Origin: Nageia nagi
Lineage: Eukaryota > Pinophyta
Direction of reading: 5' to 3'
Assembly: GCA_050084985.1 (NCBI GenBank)
Contig: JBITNC010000001.1
Span: forward strand, 196,540,001-196,604,000
Length of the DNA stretch: 64,000 bases
The notes below the pieces were generated by a model. That model worked only from the letters and a program-made list of their open reading frames with translations, had not been told where the DNA came from and did not search any database. Position numbers and translations under genes: made by a program. This document shows, piece by piece, positions 11,480 to 24,698 of the stretch (its first letter is position 1; every line of letters begins with the position of its first letter).

Positions 11480-11780
11480 CAACTTTATCACTTTTTTCAA
11501 GCATTGTATGCTTGCATTCTATGATCCAATGCTTGGTAGGTATATGAGCCTATGGTCACTCACCTTCAAGTTTTGGGGCAAATCAGAGACCATTTGTCAC
11601 TTTATTCAAGCTTCATATGCCTACATGCTATGATCCAATGCTTGATAGGTCTATGAGAATATGATTCTTCCCTTCGATTACTAGGGAAAAGCAGAGTCAA
11701 AAACTCTTTGACTGCTAGGAAAAAGAAGAGATCATTTACTTTCCTATTACTCTTTGACTATTGGGGTAAAGTAGAGATCA
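11480..11780 (+). repeat. Short degenerate tandem repeats
   Basis: 'atgatccaatgcttg-taggt' occurs at 11521 and 11630 within a ~110-bp repeat. Immediately downstream 'ctctttgact' with 'agagatcattt' recurs with a period of about 48 bp. Sequence like 'ttttggggcaaatcagag' lies between. No coding content seen. Confidence 0.6.
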
Positions 11781-14135
11781 TTTCCCTTATCACAAGTAGA
11801 TTAGATTAGATTAAATTTTTGCTTTCTTATTCTACATACTACTTGATCCACTTGTCAAATTTTATTGCAAGTCATTATCATGAGGTCCAATTCCATATTT
11901 TATGACCTATCAAGTGCTGAAACTAGATTTCATTAGATTATTATGGTGTTTGACTCGATCTTATATAACCTATCATGCAACAAAACTAGACTTAGGTCAA
12001 ATGTTTAGATGATCTTATATGACCTATCATACATCAAAACTAGCCCTCATCCTGATCATTTTATGCTTTCATATCATTTATCATTATCTAATATCAATTA
12101 TCATTTAACATATTTTTGTACTTAGCTTCTCACATGTTTCAAAGCTTAGCACAAAAAAGGGTAACTATAAACATCCTATAATTACATTTTACCTTATTGA
12201 TGGTGTTTTACTAATATATATGATATTTACTATAGTATGTACTATCATTTTTATCTAATGTGTTATGTAGTGTTCTTGATAGGTTTTATTGATATCATTT
12301 TGGCCTTTAAGTCATTTCTAACACTTTGGTTCTAGTCATCTAGATGATTGGCTAATCATCCAAATGATGGACTATAGGTCCCCTAATCATCCATACGATC
12401 CTATTTGATGTCTTTATAAGGAAATTAAAGCTTATTTTTCAAGGTTAGACATAATTTTCATGAGATATAGAATTATTGTACCTATCTACACATAATTTTT
12501 GAGTTCGAGATATCATCTTCAAGGTTTTACATCAAGCTTTGAGCCTCCATTTTGATGCCTTGAGATTGCTTCTCCATGCTTCATGGATTGAGGTATCTTT
12601 TGGTTATTTGAAGAGCTTATGATATTGATATTTTATTTCATGAACTATTATAGGTTTATATATTATTAAGTCCATATTTAAGACTTTTATCCTTCTTAAT
12701 ATTATGTATTTATCATTTATTTAGTATATAGGAATAACTAGGCTAGATTTCATACTTTGGGTTTCAACCTAGGGTTTAACCTTTAAGGTCCAAACCTTAG
12801 GGTGGGTTTGAGGTCTTTTTTTTATTAGTATTTATGACCTTAGATCCATATTTGTTAGTATTGTAACCCTTTTAATTTGTATGATTTGATCATTTTAGGA
12901 AAAGCTTTACACATACTTAGATCTTGAATATTCTTTATCATATATTTTCATTATTGTTACATATCATTGTAAAGTTTGCTAACCTAGGCTTTTTCTATAG
13001 TCCATGATTGAGTATCATACTTGCATAATAGGTATATCATTGATTTCTAGTATCCTTTTGATTGAGGAAAAATCTGGATTACAATCTTGTTGAGTTGGGG
13101 TTTCATTTCACTCGAATGGTCACAAGGTCCCAAGGACTTGTGATTTGAAGCCTCCCATAACATTTTTTATTTACTTTCAAGTTGAGATAGCTTCTTGAAA
13201 CATTAAAAATCAAAGAATACACTCTAAACCCTCTCTTTTTCATTTTTTATAACTCACATAGGAAAATTAGATAGAAACATGTCAAGATCTTTGAAATCAT
13301 TCATAGGTATTTTGAGTGGTTAAGACATAGGGGTTTTGAAGCATTTACAGAAGGTATGTACATTATGCAATAAATTTTCTTGTAATTTTGGTTACTCATA
13401 GTTGAAATTATGTATGGTATAGTAATGTTTGGACTATACCTAATGTATAAGTATTGATGCCATGTCATCACACACTTCAAACTCTAAAAATCAAAAAATA
13501 AGAGGTCTAGCAAGATTGGTGATTAATGTGAACAACATAAATAAGATTAAGATCATTAATAATCTAATTGGATAACCCATTGGAGAAAATACCATAATGT
13601 TTTTATCCTTTTTGGGGTTAGTAGTGAGGGAATTTATTCCTACCACTTATAAGTACTATAAGCTAGTCCTAATGAAAGTTAAAGACAATTATTAGAAAAT
13701 GGTTAAGATAACTTACTAGTGGCCAAAATATTTTATAGTATCCATTTTTAAATACTTATGTAAATGTTGTATCAAATAAGATAATAGAAAAAGATGATGA
13801 TGATATTTGGGAAAGATTGCAAGATATATTGGGATTATGAAAAAAATATGACAAAAAGGAAATCCCATCCTAAATCAAAAGGTTTCCTTTGAGAATGACA
13901 AGACGAGAATAATTATCCTTGGAAAGCTAACATATAAAGTTGAAATAGGATAAAGAATTAATATAGTTGGAAAATTAGTGGAAGTAAGGTGTTAAAATAT
14001 TAATTTTGAGCTTTCAAAATCTTGAATAAAAGGATAATTTTTCTTAATTTCAACTCTACTTAAAGACTGATTATTTTTTTACTCATAATATTGTTTATCA
14101 CCTTTGTGCTCACTACATTTGATCAATCTCTTGAA

Positions 14136-15495
14136 TGTAACATCCCTATTTTTATGGTGTTTTCCCCATTTCATCACTAATAATTGGGAACATTAGCTTA
14201 AGAGTAATTTTTCTTATTTTAATAGTTATTTGGCCAATTATGAAATATTTGGTCCTTATTTAGCATATTATGTATAGTTGATTGTCCAATTATGCAAATA
14301 ATATTATATTGATGTTACCAAGGCCATTATGATTGTAAATGCAATACTAATCTCCAATAATGAGGTGTTGTATATTAAGCCTTGATGATTGTAATATTAA
14401 CATTAGATGATCCTCTTATCATTAATACTCCCCTATTCAAGGTAGAGCATCCATCTAGGTAATTACACCAATGATGAGGTACTATGAAGAATCACATGCT
14501 TGGGCATGGTAAATTTGGCATCCTAATACATCTAACTACTCCCACACTTAGACATTAGGCTTATGAGGATATCAAAACCCCATGTTGAGCTTCTAGGAAT
14601 CCCAAGGTCCCATTATTATCCATGGAGGTTTCTAGAAAGTGGCATTGATATCAAGTCACATAGAACTCTCCCCTTATCCAATGTTGGCATTATTGGCCCT
14701 TAGATATGATTACTCTCATCCCAAGGCATCCTATCTTGGATGTTGGTATTGAAAGCACACAAATCACTCTTGTACTTTGTTGGATCAAATCAAATCAATA
14801 TTAGAAGATGAACCACCTTGTGCATAAAATGAGGAATCCTAGAACACATGAGATATGCAAAATTGATGATTAAAACCCCCTTTTATTAGATTGAGTATAA
14901 GAAATCTATCTTTACCACTTATGGATGCCAGTTTGCATTTGAGGTCTTGAGGTGATTGAAGGATAACCTATTGCTTACTCTAGCCATTCAAGAGAGGAAC
15001 TCCAATTGTTTTATTGTTAGAGAGGTAGGGAAACCTTTAGCTTGGCCTTACCATTACTATTATTAGTGAGATCCTAGAGCTATTTGCAATAACCCTATTA
15101 GAGGAAACACTAGTGTAAGTTCCTTAGGCATCAAAAATACCATTGTTACAACACTCTTGAAGATCTAAAATCAAGTTATTGTAATTGAGGTTCTCTCATT
15201 TCATATTTCAAATACATTTATGTTATTTACTATCATTCTTATTCTTTATCTTATTATGATTAGATGTTGGATCTAGGAAGGGTTTTACATTGTTATTTTA
15301 TGATTTAGCATCCTAAAGCCTTACATTGGGTACTTAAACATAATTATAGTTTGTTGATTCATTTCTATCAATTTTAGCTAGATGTTCATACTCTTATGCT
15401 ATTTTATGCTAAATTAACCATATCTAGAGCATTAAGGCAAATGTCCCTCTCCTAGGGCATGTTTGACCATGAGCCAATAACTTGGGATCATCACA
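14136..15495 (+). repeat. Ty3/gypsy 5' LTR, family E
   Basis: Starts TGTAACATCCC, the common opening of many plant gypsy LTRs, and ends ...GGGATCATCACA, one base before a primer site. Length about 1360 bp. A related LTR lies on the minus strand, split as 37649-38805 and 50891-51266. For example, the block around 'gccttgatgattgtaatatt' and 'caaggtagagcat' is shared in reverse complement near 38560-38620. No 3' partner on this strand was found within the window. Confidence 0.8.
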
Positions 15496-15496
15496 A

Positions 15497-15509
15497 TGGT
15501 ATTAGAGCC
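15497..15509 (+). other. Primer binding site of family E element
   Basis: TGGTATTAGAGCC, one base after the LTR end. It differs by one base from TGGTATCAGAGCC, the sequence complementary to the plant initiator-Met tRNA 3' end. Confidence 0.85.
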
Positions 15510-17350
15510 TGGATTCTACCATCATGTTGAAATCAAGGATTTCACACAAAGAAGTTTTAGAGCTAATTTGAAAGCCTTTATCTTGCCATACTGCTAGGTA
15601 AGAAAGGTTAAGGAGGAATTTCAAGATATTTTGAAGGAGATCTATCCATCTTGTTGGAAATAAGTTGTTGAGTAAGATCTTATCATCCTGTTTGAAGATC
15701 TTACAAGAATGTGATATTAAATAGTAGTGGGATTATCTTGGAATCATACTAGTATCATGAAAAATGAGAGTTGAGGAGATCTAAGGCATTTTGATTCTTG
15801 GATCTAGTTCATTTGGATACTAAAGGGAAAAGAGTGAGTTTCTAGCATTAGAATTGCTATATTTGTACATTAAGGAGCTAACATTGAGTTTTAAGTCATT
15901 TGATCCCATTATAAAGATAGTTTATTACATTTTTAAAGCTTTAATATTATGATTTTGAGAATCAAACTTCAAATGTGGGCTTCCTGGCAAGCAACATTGG
16001 ATTTTAAGGCATTAAATTTTTAAAATCAAGGATCTTCAAGGTAGAAGTTAGGGATCTAGACACTAGATCTCATCCTTAGAGTAGTTAATTGGACTTGTTT
16101 ATACAAATTTTAAAATTCTAAATGCTTATAAGTGATTTTCCAACTTGGTGAGTAACTTATTTTCAAAATTTTGACTATTTTCCATCAAATTGAGGTTCAT
16201 TTTAGGTATAGATCTCTAGATCTAAGTTTGGAGGAGATAGAAGGAAGTTAATTTGGTATCAAGAGGGATTGTTTGGTATTTTTGACTCCATTATTCATTA
16301 TTAAGGAGTTTATTTGACTATTGGAAGAGTACAATTTTGAAATTTGATATATTTTTACCTTGCTAACAATAAAATGGAGGCTTGAGAGGAGACATTGCGC
16401 CTTAAGGAGGTTTAACTTGTTGTGAATATATGAAATTTGATCATTAGGGATTGGATGTTTGGGATATCAACATGCATTTCTAATATTTAGGAATATTTTA
16501 CATCAGATCCAATATTTCAGGCAATTGTGTGTGAACTTTAAACTTGGAGGAGGGACAATGTGAATCAGAGTTGAGTTTTAGGTCCTTAATGCATATGCTT
16601 AATTAACTTGGCACTTGGATCGGATCATCTCTAATGGGAAGAAATAAATTTTAGTTTTGAGTTATTTTAATTATGTAAATTATTATTAGGTTTGAAAATT
16701 ATTTATGGATTTAATCTGAGTAGGAGAAATAAGTTGAAAATAAAAATTGAATTTGGAAATACTTTTATTTAATTTAATTTTATAAGAAAATTAAATTAGG
16801 AGAGATAAGGTGTTTTTTTTAAGGAATTATATTTTATTGTACTCAAAATTTGAATTTTAGAGGGAAAGTATGATGCACATATGACAACCAAAATTTAGAA
16901 ATTTTAGAAACACTATAAAACTAAACATGGAGTTAGAAGGAAAATGCCACATTCTAAAGAAGAAAAATTCAAAATTGGGAACTTGTTGATCTTTGTGGTA
17001 TCCTTAAAGCATTTGTTTAGAATCTATGAGTCTTTGAGATAAATATTGAGAATGAATGAATCTTGGACACCTTTGTGGCACACTTAGGCAGTTCATTTAG
17101 CATATTAAAGAATTAGGAACATTCATTAGGCATTAAGGAGATACTAAGATATTATTTAACATCTTCAAGGAGTTCCTTTCATTGTGAGGAGGCACCATAT
17201 CCATTTGACAAGGTTTGTTTAACTCAAGATCATATTTGAGAGGCTTACCCAAGTTAGAGAAATATCATTCATTCTTAGGAGAGGTTTGTTCAACTCATTA
17301 GAGGCTTCCATTGCATTATCTTTACTTCAGATGGTTCATCCACTTTAAGA
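15510..17350 (+). other. Leader/interior remnant of family E element
   Basis: Non-coding, AT-rich. Part of it (about 16790-17000, around 'agagataaggtgtttt' and 'actataaaa') matches the reverse complement of about 52380-52510, inside element F. This confirms E and F are one family. No gag or pol of this family is recognisable. Confidence 0.6.
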
Positions 17351-17589
17351 GGATAATTTAGCACATTTTGATAGTACCATTCATAGTTTGAGAATTCAAA
17401 CTTGAAAACCAAAATGGCTTAACAAAGGGTGAATTAAAGGAGTAAGTTATTAGAGAAGCCTTTATGCTACAACCAACTTGGACTCTTGAGGAGCATGAGA
17501 TTAAGGTAGGTATCATTATGGATATCCAAGAAAATATTGATTCGTATAAGTAACCTCCATATGAACAATTGGAAATACTAGCATATTGC

Positions 17590-18690
17590 ATGAACTTGAG
17601 CAAGATAGGGTTAATCGTACTAACAAGTTTGCTATTTTGAAAAATACTCCACTTTAAACACCAAACAATATAAAACAAACTCATCCTTCCCTAGTACCCT
17701 CCCCAAAGACTAATTTAAGATATAAAAACATTGTGGGTGATGAGGATGATTTTCTTTCATGTTTAAAAAGACCGCTCACTGCTAGAATTCTTTCCAAAAT
17801 AATCCCTAGGAAGAAGACTATTAAATTTACTAAGTTTGATGGTATGTAGGATCCTAGGATGCATGTTTATAAATTTCATGAAGAAGCTATTGAACATATG
17901 CATGATCAAGATTTGTTGGCTAAGCTATTGTCTTACATTTTGAATGATGAGGCTCTAAAATGGTACTTCTAGCTTCCTAAAAGTAGCATTATTAGGTATG
18001 AGGATTTGAGTTGCATATTTTTGCATGATTATGGTTATAATATTACTGATAAGGTTTATATTAAGGACTTGTGTAAAATTAAACAACTCCCTAACTTATT
18101 ACTGAAGGATTTTATGAAGGTATGGAAACAAACTGCTAATAAAATCACCATGGATACACATAAACTCAAGCATACTTTTGTGGATGGTCTCTTACCTATA
18201 TATAATTTATTTTTAATCTCTAATCATGATATGCCTTTAGGAGATATGATTTACACTATTACTAAAAAGGAGCCATGCATTAAAAAATTGAGTGCTATGC
18301 AACATGTTTCACTTGCAAAACCTATTACTGAAAATAAAACTAAGGTTGAAGCAAATCATGTTGCACACAAAAAATAAGGTAGTTCTCCACCCAAACATAA
18401 TCACCAATATACTTCTTTGACTAATACTATTGATAATGTTTTGAATGTATTATTAGATGAGGAACTAATTCAATTACCTCTTATTGTTAAACCTAAGTTT
18501 ACTAATGGTGTGCCTAAAAATTTTCACTCTTAAGAATTTTGCAATTATTAAAGGGTACCAGGTCATCTAACCTAGAATTGTAGGAATCTTTGTAATCTTA
18601 TACAATTATTAATTAATAATGGAGCAATTAGGATGGATCCAAAGCTAGCTAAATAGGTAGGACCTGTACATCTAGATAATGCATAACTAA
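17590..18690 (+). pseudogene. gag: gag relic of a Tat-type gypsy element
   Basis: A plus-strand reading with several stops that shows a gypsy capsid. From about 17800 it reads KFTKFDGM then DPRMHVYKFHEEAIEH, with DEALKWYF near 17950, matching the Retrotrans_gag core. An open part (18006-18377) continues with LHDYGYNI and DLCKIKQLPN. A Tat-style zinc knuckle of form C-x2-(H lost)-x4-H-x4-C lies at about 18540-18581; its His is replaced by a stop and another stop precedes the last Cys. Protease and pol do not follow, so a large deletion lies between this gag and the antisense PMD frame. I assign it to the element ending with the LTR at 24060-24698, by position only. Confidence 0.8.
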
Positions 18691-19499
18691 GGGTATTCAA
18701 TAATCCCCTACCATCTTCATAATCTCAAGAGTACATATGTATAGTAAGTGTTTCCCATAATTTACATTCTTTTTTGGCTAACACTCATGCATTCAGGCAT
18801 CCTCCTCCAAACAAGAATAGGGACATAATTAAAAGGTGTAATGCCAACAATGTGAATTCTTTCTTTCAAGGTGCCAGCAGCATAGAGGTGACTAGTATAA
18901 TAGTGCCTCTTTTTGTCCTTACTTTTATGAGGTGTATTTGGATGGATAAAACTTCCCAGGCAAGTAAGGGTATTCCTTGATCTCTTTTTGACATCACAAT
19001 TAGTGTATATTAAAACCCACCTTTTATCATTCTAAATCTTGTGCCTTAGCCTCTAGGATGATCTTGTACGTTATGTCATGATATCTATGCTCACACACAC
19101 CCTCATGTCATTTACTAGTTTCTCCAAGGTACCTTGGTTCCTTCAAGTTGTGTGTCATTTTAGTGTACATGTCTTATGCTCATTATCAGTTGTACATAAC
19201 ATAATGCATGTGTGTTTAGCATGTTTTACTTTTAGTGAGTTAGTTTTTTTATGTTTCATTATGCCTATGTATGTGTCTAATGTCAACCATCTAAATATAA
19301 CACAAAGATAAAAAATAAAGAGTGATTGAGTCCACAAATAATGAATCATATATATATATATATATATATCAGAGTCAAAATTTTGTACAAAATAGATATA
19401 CATGGGCCTTAGCCCTACATCATCCACCACTATGGGTGGGCACTAGCCCCACTACTAGATGCATTGCTCCTAAAGTGTACTCTCCTACCATTAACACCA
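18691..19499. other. Deletion junction zone and spacer of the second Tat-type element
   Basis: Where protease and pol would be expected there is only about 0.8 kb. A short plus-strand open frame (18774-18980) may be the tail of the gag-protease region. A (TA)n microsatellite occupies 19349-19369. Confidence 0.5.
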
Positions 19500-21115
19500 T
19501 TAGCTCCAGATATGGTGACTCCACCTAAGATATCATTAGTCATGAGTCCATGAGCCTCCAAGAGGATCTTGTCCCTCATATACTTGGCCTGCAGCTAGGA
19601 TATCTTTAGGGCCTATGCTATGATTTGGTCATGTTGACTCTGTAGAAAAGCCCACTACTGATTTGGTGGGGGCATTGTGAGCATATCTTGGAGGCCCTTT
19701 ACTATCTATGATATTAAATTAACCTTCTCATACCTCACCACTAGTGTGGCCTTTACTACGGCCAACTCTACCTCCAAGGTTGCTACCCAAGTATCTACAT
19801 CCTTTATCATATCAAACATGATATTTGTTAGTCTCCCATTAGTAATTTTATTTAAAAATCAAAAAGCTATGAATTGAGCCTTTATTACTTGGAGTGGGGA
19901 TAGCCATCACTAGTACCTCAAGTCTCCCTATTGGTGGAGATCCATTGTGCATTAGATTATCTACATGTATTTGATCCTCCTCCTCAAATGCTTGACTTGC
20001 AACCTCAACATCACTATTGATGTCTACCTCATCCAAACCCAATAGGCTTAGATGCACTCCTACACACCATCCTACATAATTGAGGGAAATCCTTGATGCC
20101 AACATCACATCTATTAGTGCATCTAGAGTTTGTGGCTCTCCTCACCTAACTATCCATGTTGGTATATCCACAACATTAGTAGGTACATCTCGCTCTATAT
20201 GGTATCTTTGATATACTAGGGTTTAGCTAGAAAAGGTTATAATACCCAAACTATCTTAGAACACACTTTGGATTATATGGATCCATAATCTTCCATCAAG
20301 TTTGGACAAAGAGGGACTATCTAACCCATTCCAAATGGCATGCATCATCATGCCACACATAATTTGCATAGTACATCCACACTATATCAACCTCTTGTAG
20401 GCCATCCACCTACCTCCTCCATGCCTGCATGGATTGCAATGGCCTATATCCACCAAGTGGACCCATCCAACAAACCAAAGCCACATCCATTAGGTCATCT
20501 CTAGCTCTTTAGAGCTTGATCAGCCTCACCACTACTATGTGCTCATAGGCCTGGACCTATAGGAGGTTGGCATGAGCAATCATCATGTTGAGCTTATTAA
20601 TGTTGATAAAAGTATATAAATCATGATACAACTATGCTAATGCTACTGGCACCTAGGCAAATTATCTACCTCATGCACATATCTCTTGCATTATCCATGT
20701 CACCCCAAGTAGAAACACTAAGTGCCTCTTATCTAGACATAAGTGTGTGGAGATAATGGCTACCACATGTAGTATCAAATGTCTACCCACTATGGCATAC
20801 CTGTAGCACTCTATGAGTCTCATCAATTGGTGATCCCAATCATGGTCATCTGATATGATCAACCATAAATACTTAGCCCCATGAGTGTTCTTATCCCCCA
20901 TATCATGTTGCCACACCAAGCTACCCCTAATGGGCATACCCCATATATGATACAAATCCTCTAGAGTTACTATCATTTCACTAGTGGGAAGTTGAAATAA
21001 GCAACAATCCTAGTCCAATCTCTTAGCCATTATTGTGAGAAGGGGAGTATCCACCTACATTGTCCTTATATAAGCAAGCTCCCCAAACCTACATAAGTCT
21101 AAAATGTCATCTAAC
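19500..21115 (-). pseudogene. Antisense plant mobile domain (PMD/MAIN-like) frame, decayed
   Basis: The minus strand reads as a plant mobile domain protein, the domain shared by MAIN-like host proteins and by extra antisense ORFs of some Tat retrotransposons. Visible from about 21100 downward: LDLCRFGELAYIRT, VDTPLLTIM, then FQLPTSEMIVTLEDLYHIW with GMPIRG. The last open part is 20976-20671. The frame has several stops and blurs towards 19500. It lies opposite to gag and before the 3' LTR, as expected for antisense ORFs in Tat elements. Host PMD proteins act in gene silencing; what the retrotransposon version does is not established. Confidence 0.75.
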
Positions 21116-22810
21116 TATTAAGTTCATGGGAAGGCTTAGGCCAAATCTAATGTCATAGTCCTCATAGGCCCAACCTGGATCAATCCCTTGCAATCTTGTA
21201 AGGTAATTTTTGGGTTTGTTAGTGCATCTTCTACTTGCTTTGATAATAAAAATATAATACACCAAATTCAACTCTACTTACCACATGCTCGATTGGTAGA
21301 CTATGGAGATACTCCACTAGATTACCTATCCTCTTGATAATCGATCGATGGGTACTCCTACAATCAATGGTAGCCATCACTATCACTCTTAAAAACATTT
21401 TCAAGTCCTATATGCATGCCCTCTTACTCAATGTGCCCAAACTATGAATGCAATGGAAACTCTAGCTATGCAACATCAATGGTAGGGTTGCAAACTCAAA
21501 TGGTCTAGGATGAGGTACATGCCTACTTGTTAGAGCTCTAAATGGCAAGAATTTCAAGGTCAAATGACTTATTTTTGATATAATTTTAGTTTAATAAGTT
21601 GAATTTGGGTATCTAAATTAGGGCATTGCTACTTTTCAACATAATATATCCCCAACCTTTATGTCACATGCCCAATCCTATGATGTCGATGTCATACTTT
21701 TCTTTCAAATAGGCATAAATTAAACAAGCTTTGTCTCTAATTTAGCCTTAGAATTTTTTTGAATGTGTTTCAAATTTTGAGGGTGCATCCCATTCATTAT
21801 TGCTTTTTGATTTAAAATTATACTAAAAATAAGGCATTGATGGCATACTTTTGCATGAGTTAAGGGTGTTTTTTAATGTGCTCATTCAATTTAATTATTT
21901 CTTGATTTATCACATGATATATGATACATAATATTGAGGGAATCACATTTAAATTGCATTATGACTTGTTAATCTAACCATTGAACAAGTCAATTTTTTA
22001 TCTTCCTACATGCTACTCACACATAGCCATAGATACATTCTAAAAGTAAATTTCATTGATTTGTGTTGACTACATTTTATAGGCTGACTCATGGACCATA
22101 TTCCATGCTTCTAGTGCCATATAGTTCTAGGAGATAGGCATTATTCCAAATATATGTTATCATTATGAATTTATTCTAGTTCTTTGACATGTTCTTAGGC
22201 ATCCTTGGGGCATAAAAATTGAGGCATACAAAATTGTGCAAAAATTAGGTTTCCTTAGCTTATTTCCAAACTTGATTTACATATTTCCTTGTTGCTTACA
22301 TGGTTGTATGACATCTATGCACCATATAAAGGACATTAACATTTCTTCTTGAAATTTTTTTCTCAAACATGTAACTCCATGATGCCATCATCCTAAAGTT
22401 ACTGCAATTTCTACAATTTGGGGCATCCTACTTTTTTGGTTATTATTTTATGTTATTATCCAAAATATGTGAAGATCAACTTTGTTGAAGATATGATCAG
22501 GTAATTTGGCCTATTTTAGGGCACCAATGACATAAGCCCTCATTGTAAAATGATACAACTCTAAACTTCTAGAATCCTTTTGGTTTGGCTATTAGGCAAT
22601 TTATCTCTTCCATTTTCCTATACTTCTATCATTTCATCTGAATATTTGAAACCATGAGTATAAACCATGTGAATGCTAATGAGTCCTTAATCCAAGGTCC
22701 TCCATGAGCACTACTTGGATATATCTTACAAGATTTTTATTAGTACAATTCATCCAAATATTAGAATATTATTTATAATATATTTATTTCATCCTTGCTT
22801 TGCATGCCTA
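21116..22810. other. 3' non-coding region of the second Tat-type element
   Basis: No frame with recognisable homology on either strand. A degraded PMD N-terminus may extend to about 21200. The rest is AT-rich spacer leading to the 192-bp repeat. Confidence 0.5.
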
Positions 22811-23535
22811 CTATCTTTGTATCATAGACATATAAACATACGATCATCGATGGCCAACAATATGGCTAGTGAGAGTTCCCTCACTTAAAACTAAACCAAT
22901 GATACACTCGTTAGTAATTTGTTGACATTAGATCATCTCTAATGAATGATACATTTTGCTATGTATCCATATGGTTTTGACTTTGAACCCATCTAAAGCA
23001 TACTATCTTCATATCATAGATATACAAATGTATGATCATTGATGGCCAATGATATGGCTAGTGATAGTTCCTTCACTTAAAAGTAAACCAACAATACAAT
23101 CGTTAGCAATTTTTTGACATTAGATCATCTCCAATGGATAATACATTTTGCTATGTATCCACATGATTTTTTCTTTGAACCCATCTAAAGCATACTATCT
23201 TCATATCATAGGCATACAAATGTATGATCATCAATGGCCAATAATACAACTAGTGAGAATTCCCTCACTTAAAAGTAAATCGATGATATAGCCATTAGCA
23301 ATTTATTAACATTGGATCATCTCTAATGGATGATACATTTTGCTTTGAACCCATCTAAAGCATACTATCTTTGGATCATATACATATAAACATATGATCA
23401 CCAAATGCCATTGAAATGGTTAGTGAGAGTTAACTCACTTAAAAGATAAATTGGTGATGTAGCCATGAGTAAGATTGCCAACACTGGATCATCTCTGATG
23501 GAAAATGCAACTTACTATGCATCCATCCTATGATT
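22811..23535 (+). repeat. About four copies of a 192-bp tandem repeat
   Basis: Units start with 'ctatctt' at 22811, 23003, 23195 and 23365. Each carries 'gatggccaa-aatat', 'tcacttaaaa' and 'ttagatcatctc-aatg'. The third unit lacks about 22 bp at its end, giving a 170-bp step. The array lies about 0.5 kb before the 3' LTR. Confidence 0.9.
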
Positions 23536-24049
23536 TTATGACTACCATATCATTGTAGGTTCTCAGCTCTAGTAGGCAATATAGCCAAACACAAAGCATG
23601 AATACCATTCTTTTTGTCATTTAGGACATCAATGATGTATACCAGATTATTACTTTTGCTCATGTAAACCATCACTTCTCTATTTCGAGGCATGTATGTA
23701 AGTGCATCAACTTCCCAAGTATCTAACATAATGAAATGACTAGATTCATGATTGAAATAGTATAAAGGAGGCACATCATATCTTCCATCTCTGAATTTGG
23801 ATATGTATTTCTACAATTATCCAAACTTCATCAAAACTATATTCCTAAAGACATTTTTTCAGTAGCTTTTGCCTTGGCAACTTCACTTAGGGATCTTTCT
23901 TAGGGAACCCAAGTCAAAAGGGGGGCAGCATAAGGACCCTAATCATCATTCAATCAACATCAGCAAAAGGATCAAAAACTTTTCTTCCATGCTTCTTCCA
24001 CACTTCTTATTTGGACATGTAATTCCATTGCTTCAATCACATACCCATA
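23536..24049. other. Spacer between 192-bp repeats and 3' LTR
   Basis: No supported gene. Short open frames on both strands look like chance. Confidence 0.5.
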
Positions 24050-24059
24050 GAGGGGAAAA
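24050..24059 (+). other. Polypurine tract of the second Tat-type element
   Basis: Purine run AGAGGGGAAAA directly before the TG of the LTR at 24060. Confidence 0.8.
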
Positions 24060-24698
24060 TGTAGATGCCTCAAAATGAACCTTTATGTATTTAATAAATC
24101 ATTTTAATCCCTTAATAATGTATTATTTAAAAAGGGATTAAAATGTATAAAAAAGGTGTAGGCCATGTGTTTGACCCTTGTGGCATGTACAAGGGGTCAA
24201 ATCCTATAATAGGAGCATCCCTATATAAAGGCATTCAAGCCATACAAAGAGAAGGAGGGGATTAACATCAAAAGGAGACTATACAAGGGGTAGATTATAG
24301 AAGACCCAAGGCTTCTATCAACTAAATATTGGATAAAGAATCAAGGATTCACCATCATTTGCAAAGAAAACCTTTGCAATGTCTTCTTATCTCAAGCATT
24401 ATCATACATTTGTTATATTGATTTGTTCACTTGTCATTATATCTTTTGTTGCACTCTTGATTTGATCTCTTCCATGGCATTGGCAACATACTATTATAAG
24501 GCACAAATGATGTGCTAATGCATGTTTAACTATTTGTTCTTGATTTATGTTATGGTTTATTATTGAATATTTTGTTTAATCAAACAAACTTGCATGATTT
24601 AATCATCTGTTATCATATCCTTGCTTTATGTTAACAAATACCTAATAGTGCAATTAATCAACCCCCTTTACATTAATTGGAATTATTTAGGGTCTACA
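24060..24698 (+). repeat. 3' LTR of the second Tat-type element
   Basis: Begins TGTAGATGCC and ends GGGTCTACA, the paired ends common in Tat-type gypsy LTRs; 639 bp. It is preceded by a polypurine tract and holds a TATA-like CTATATAAAGG near 24220-24232. The next five bases, CTATC, open a dispersed repeat also seen at 30015, so the element inserted into that repeat. No 5' LTR was found upstream, which fits deletion of the left part. Confidence 0.85.

Larger units (their letters stand above)
8991..14135. other. T-rich non-coding stretch, probably 3' part of the Tat-type element plus unassigned DNA
   Basis: After the integrase C-terminus the plus strand becomes strongly T-rich (runs of catttt, tcatcatttt). 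The open frames here have hydrophobic low-complexity translations without homology I recognise. Two small repeats are annotated separately. I could not find an LTR end for the pol upstream, so where it stops is unknown. 12100-14135 shows nothing I can name. Confidence 0.5.

Noticed and set aside
22811-23535. Possible CRISPR-like repeat arrays among the tandem repeats
   Set aside because: Units are adjacent without unique spacers, and the context is a eukaryotic retrotransposon.
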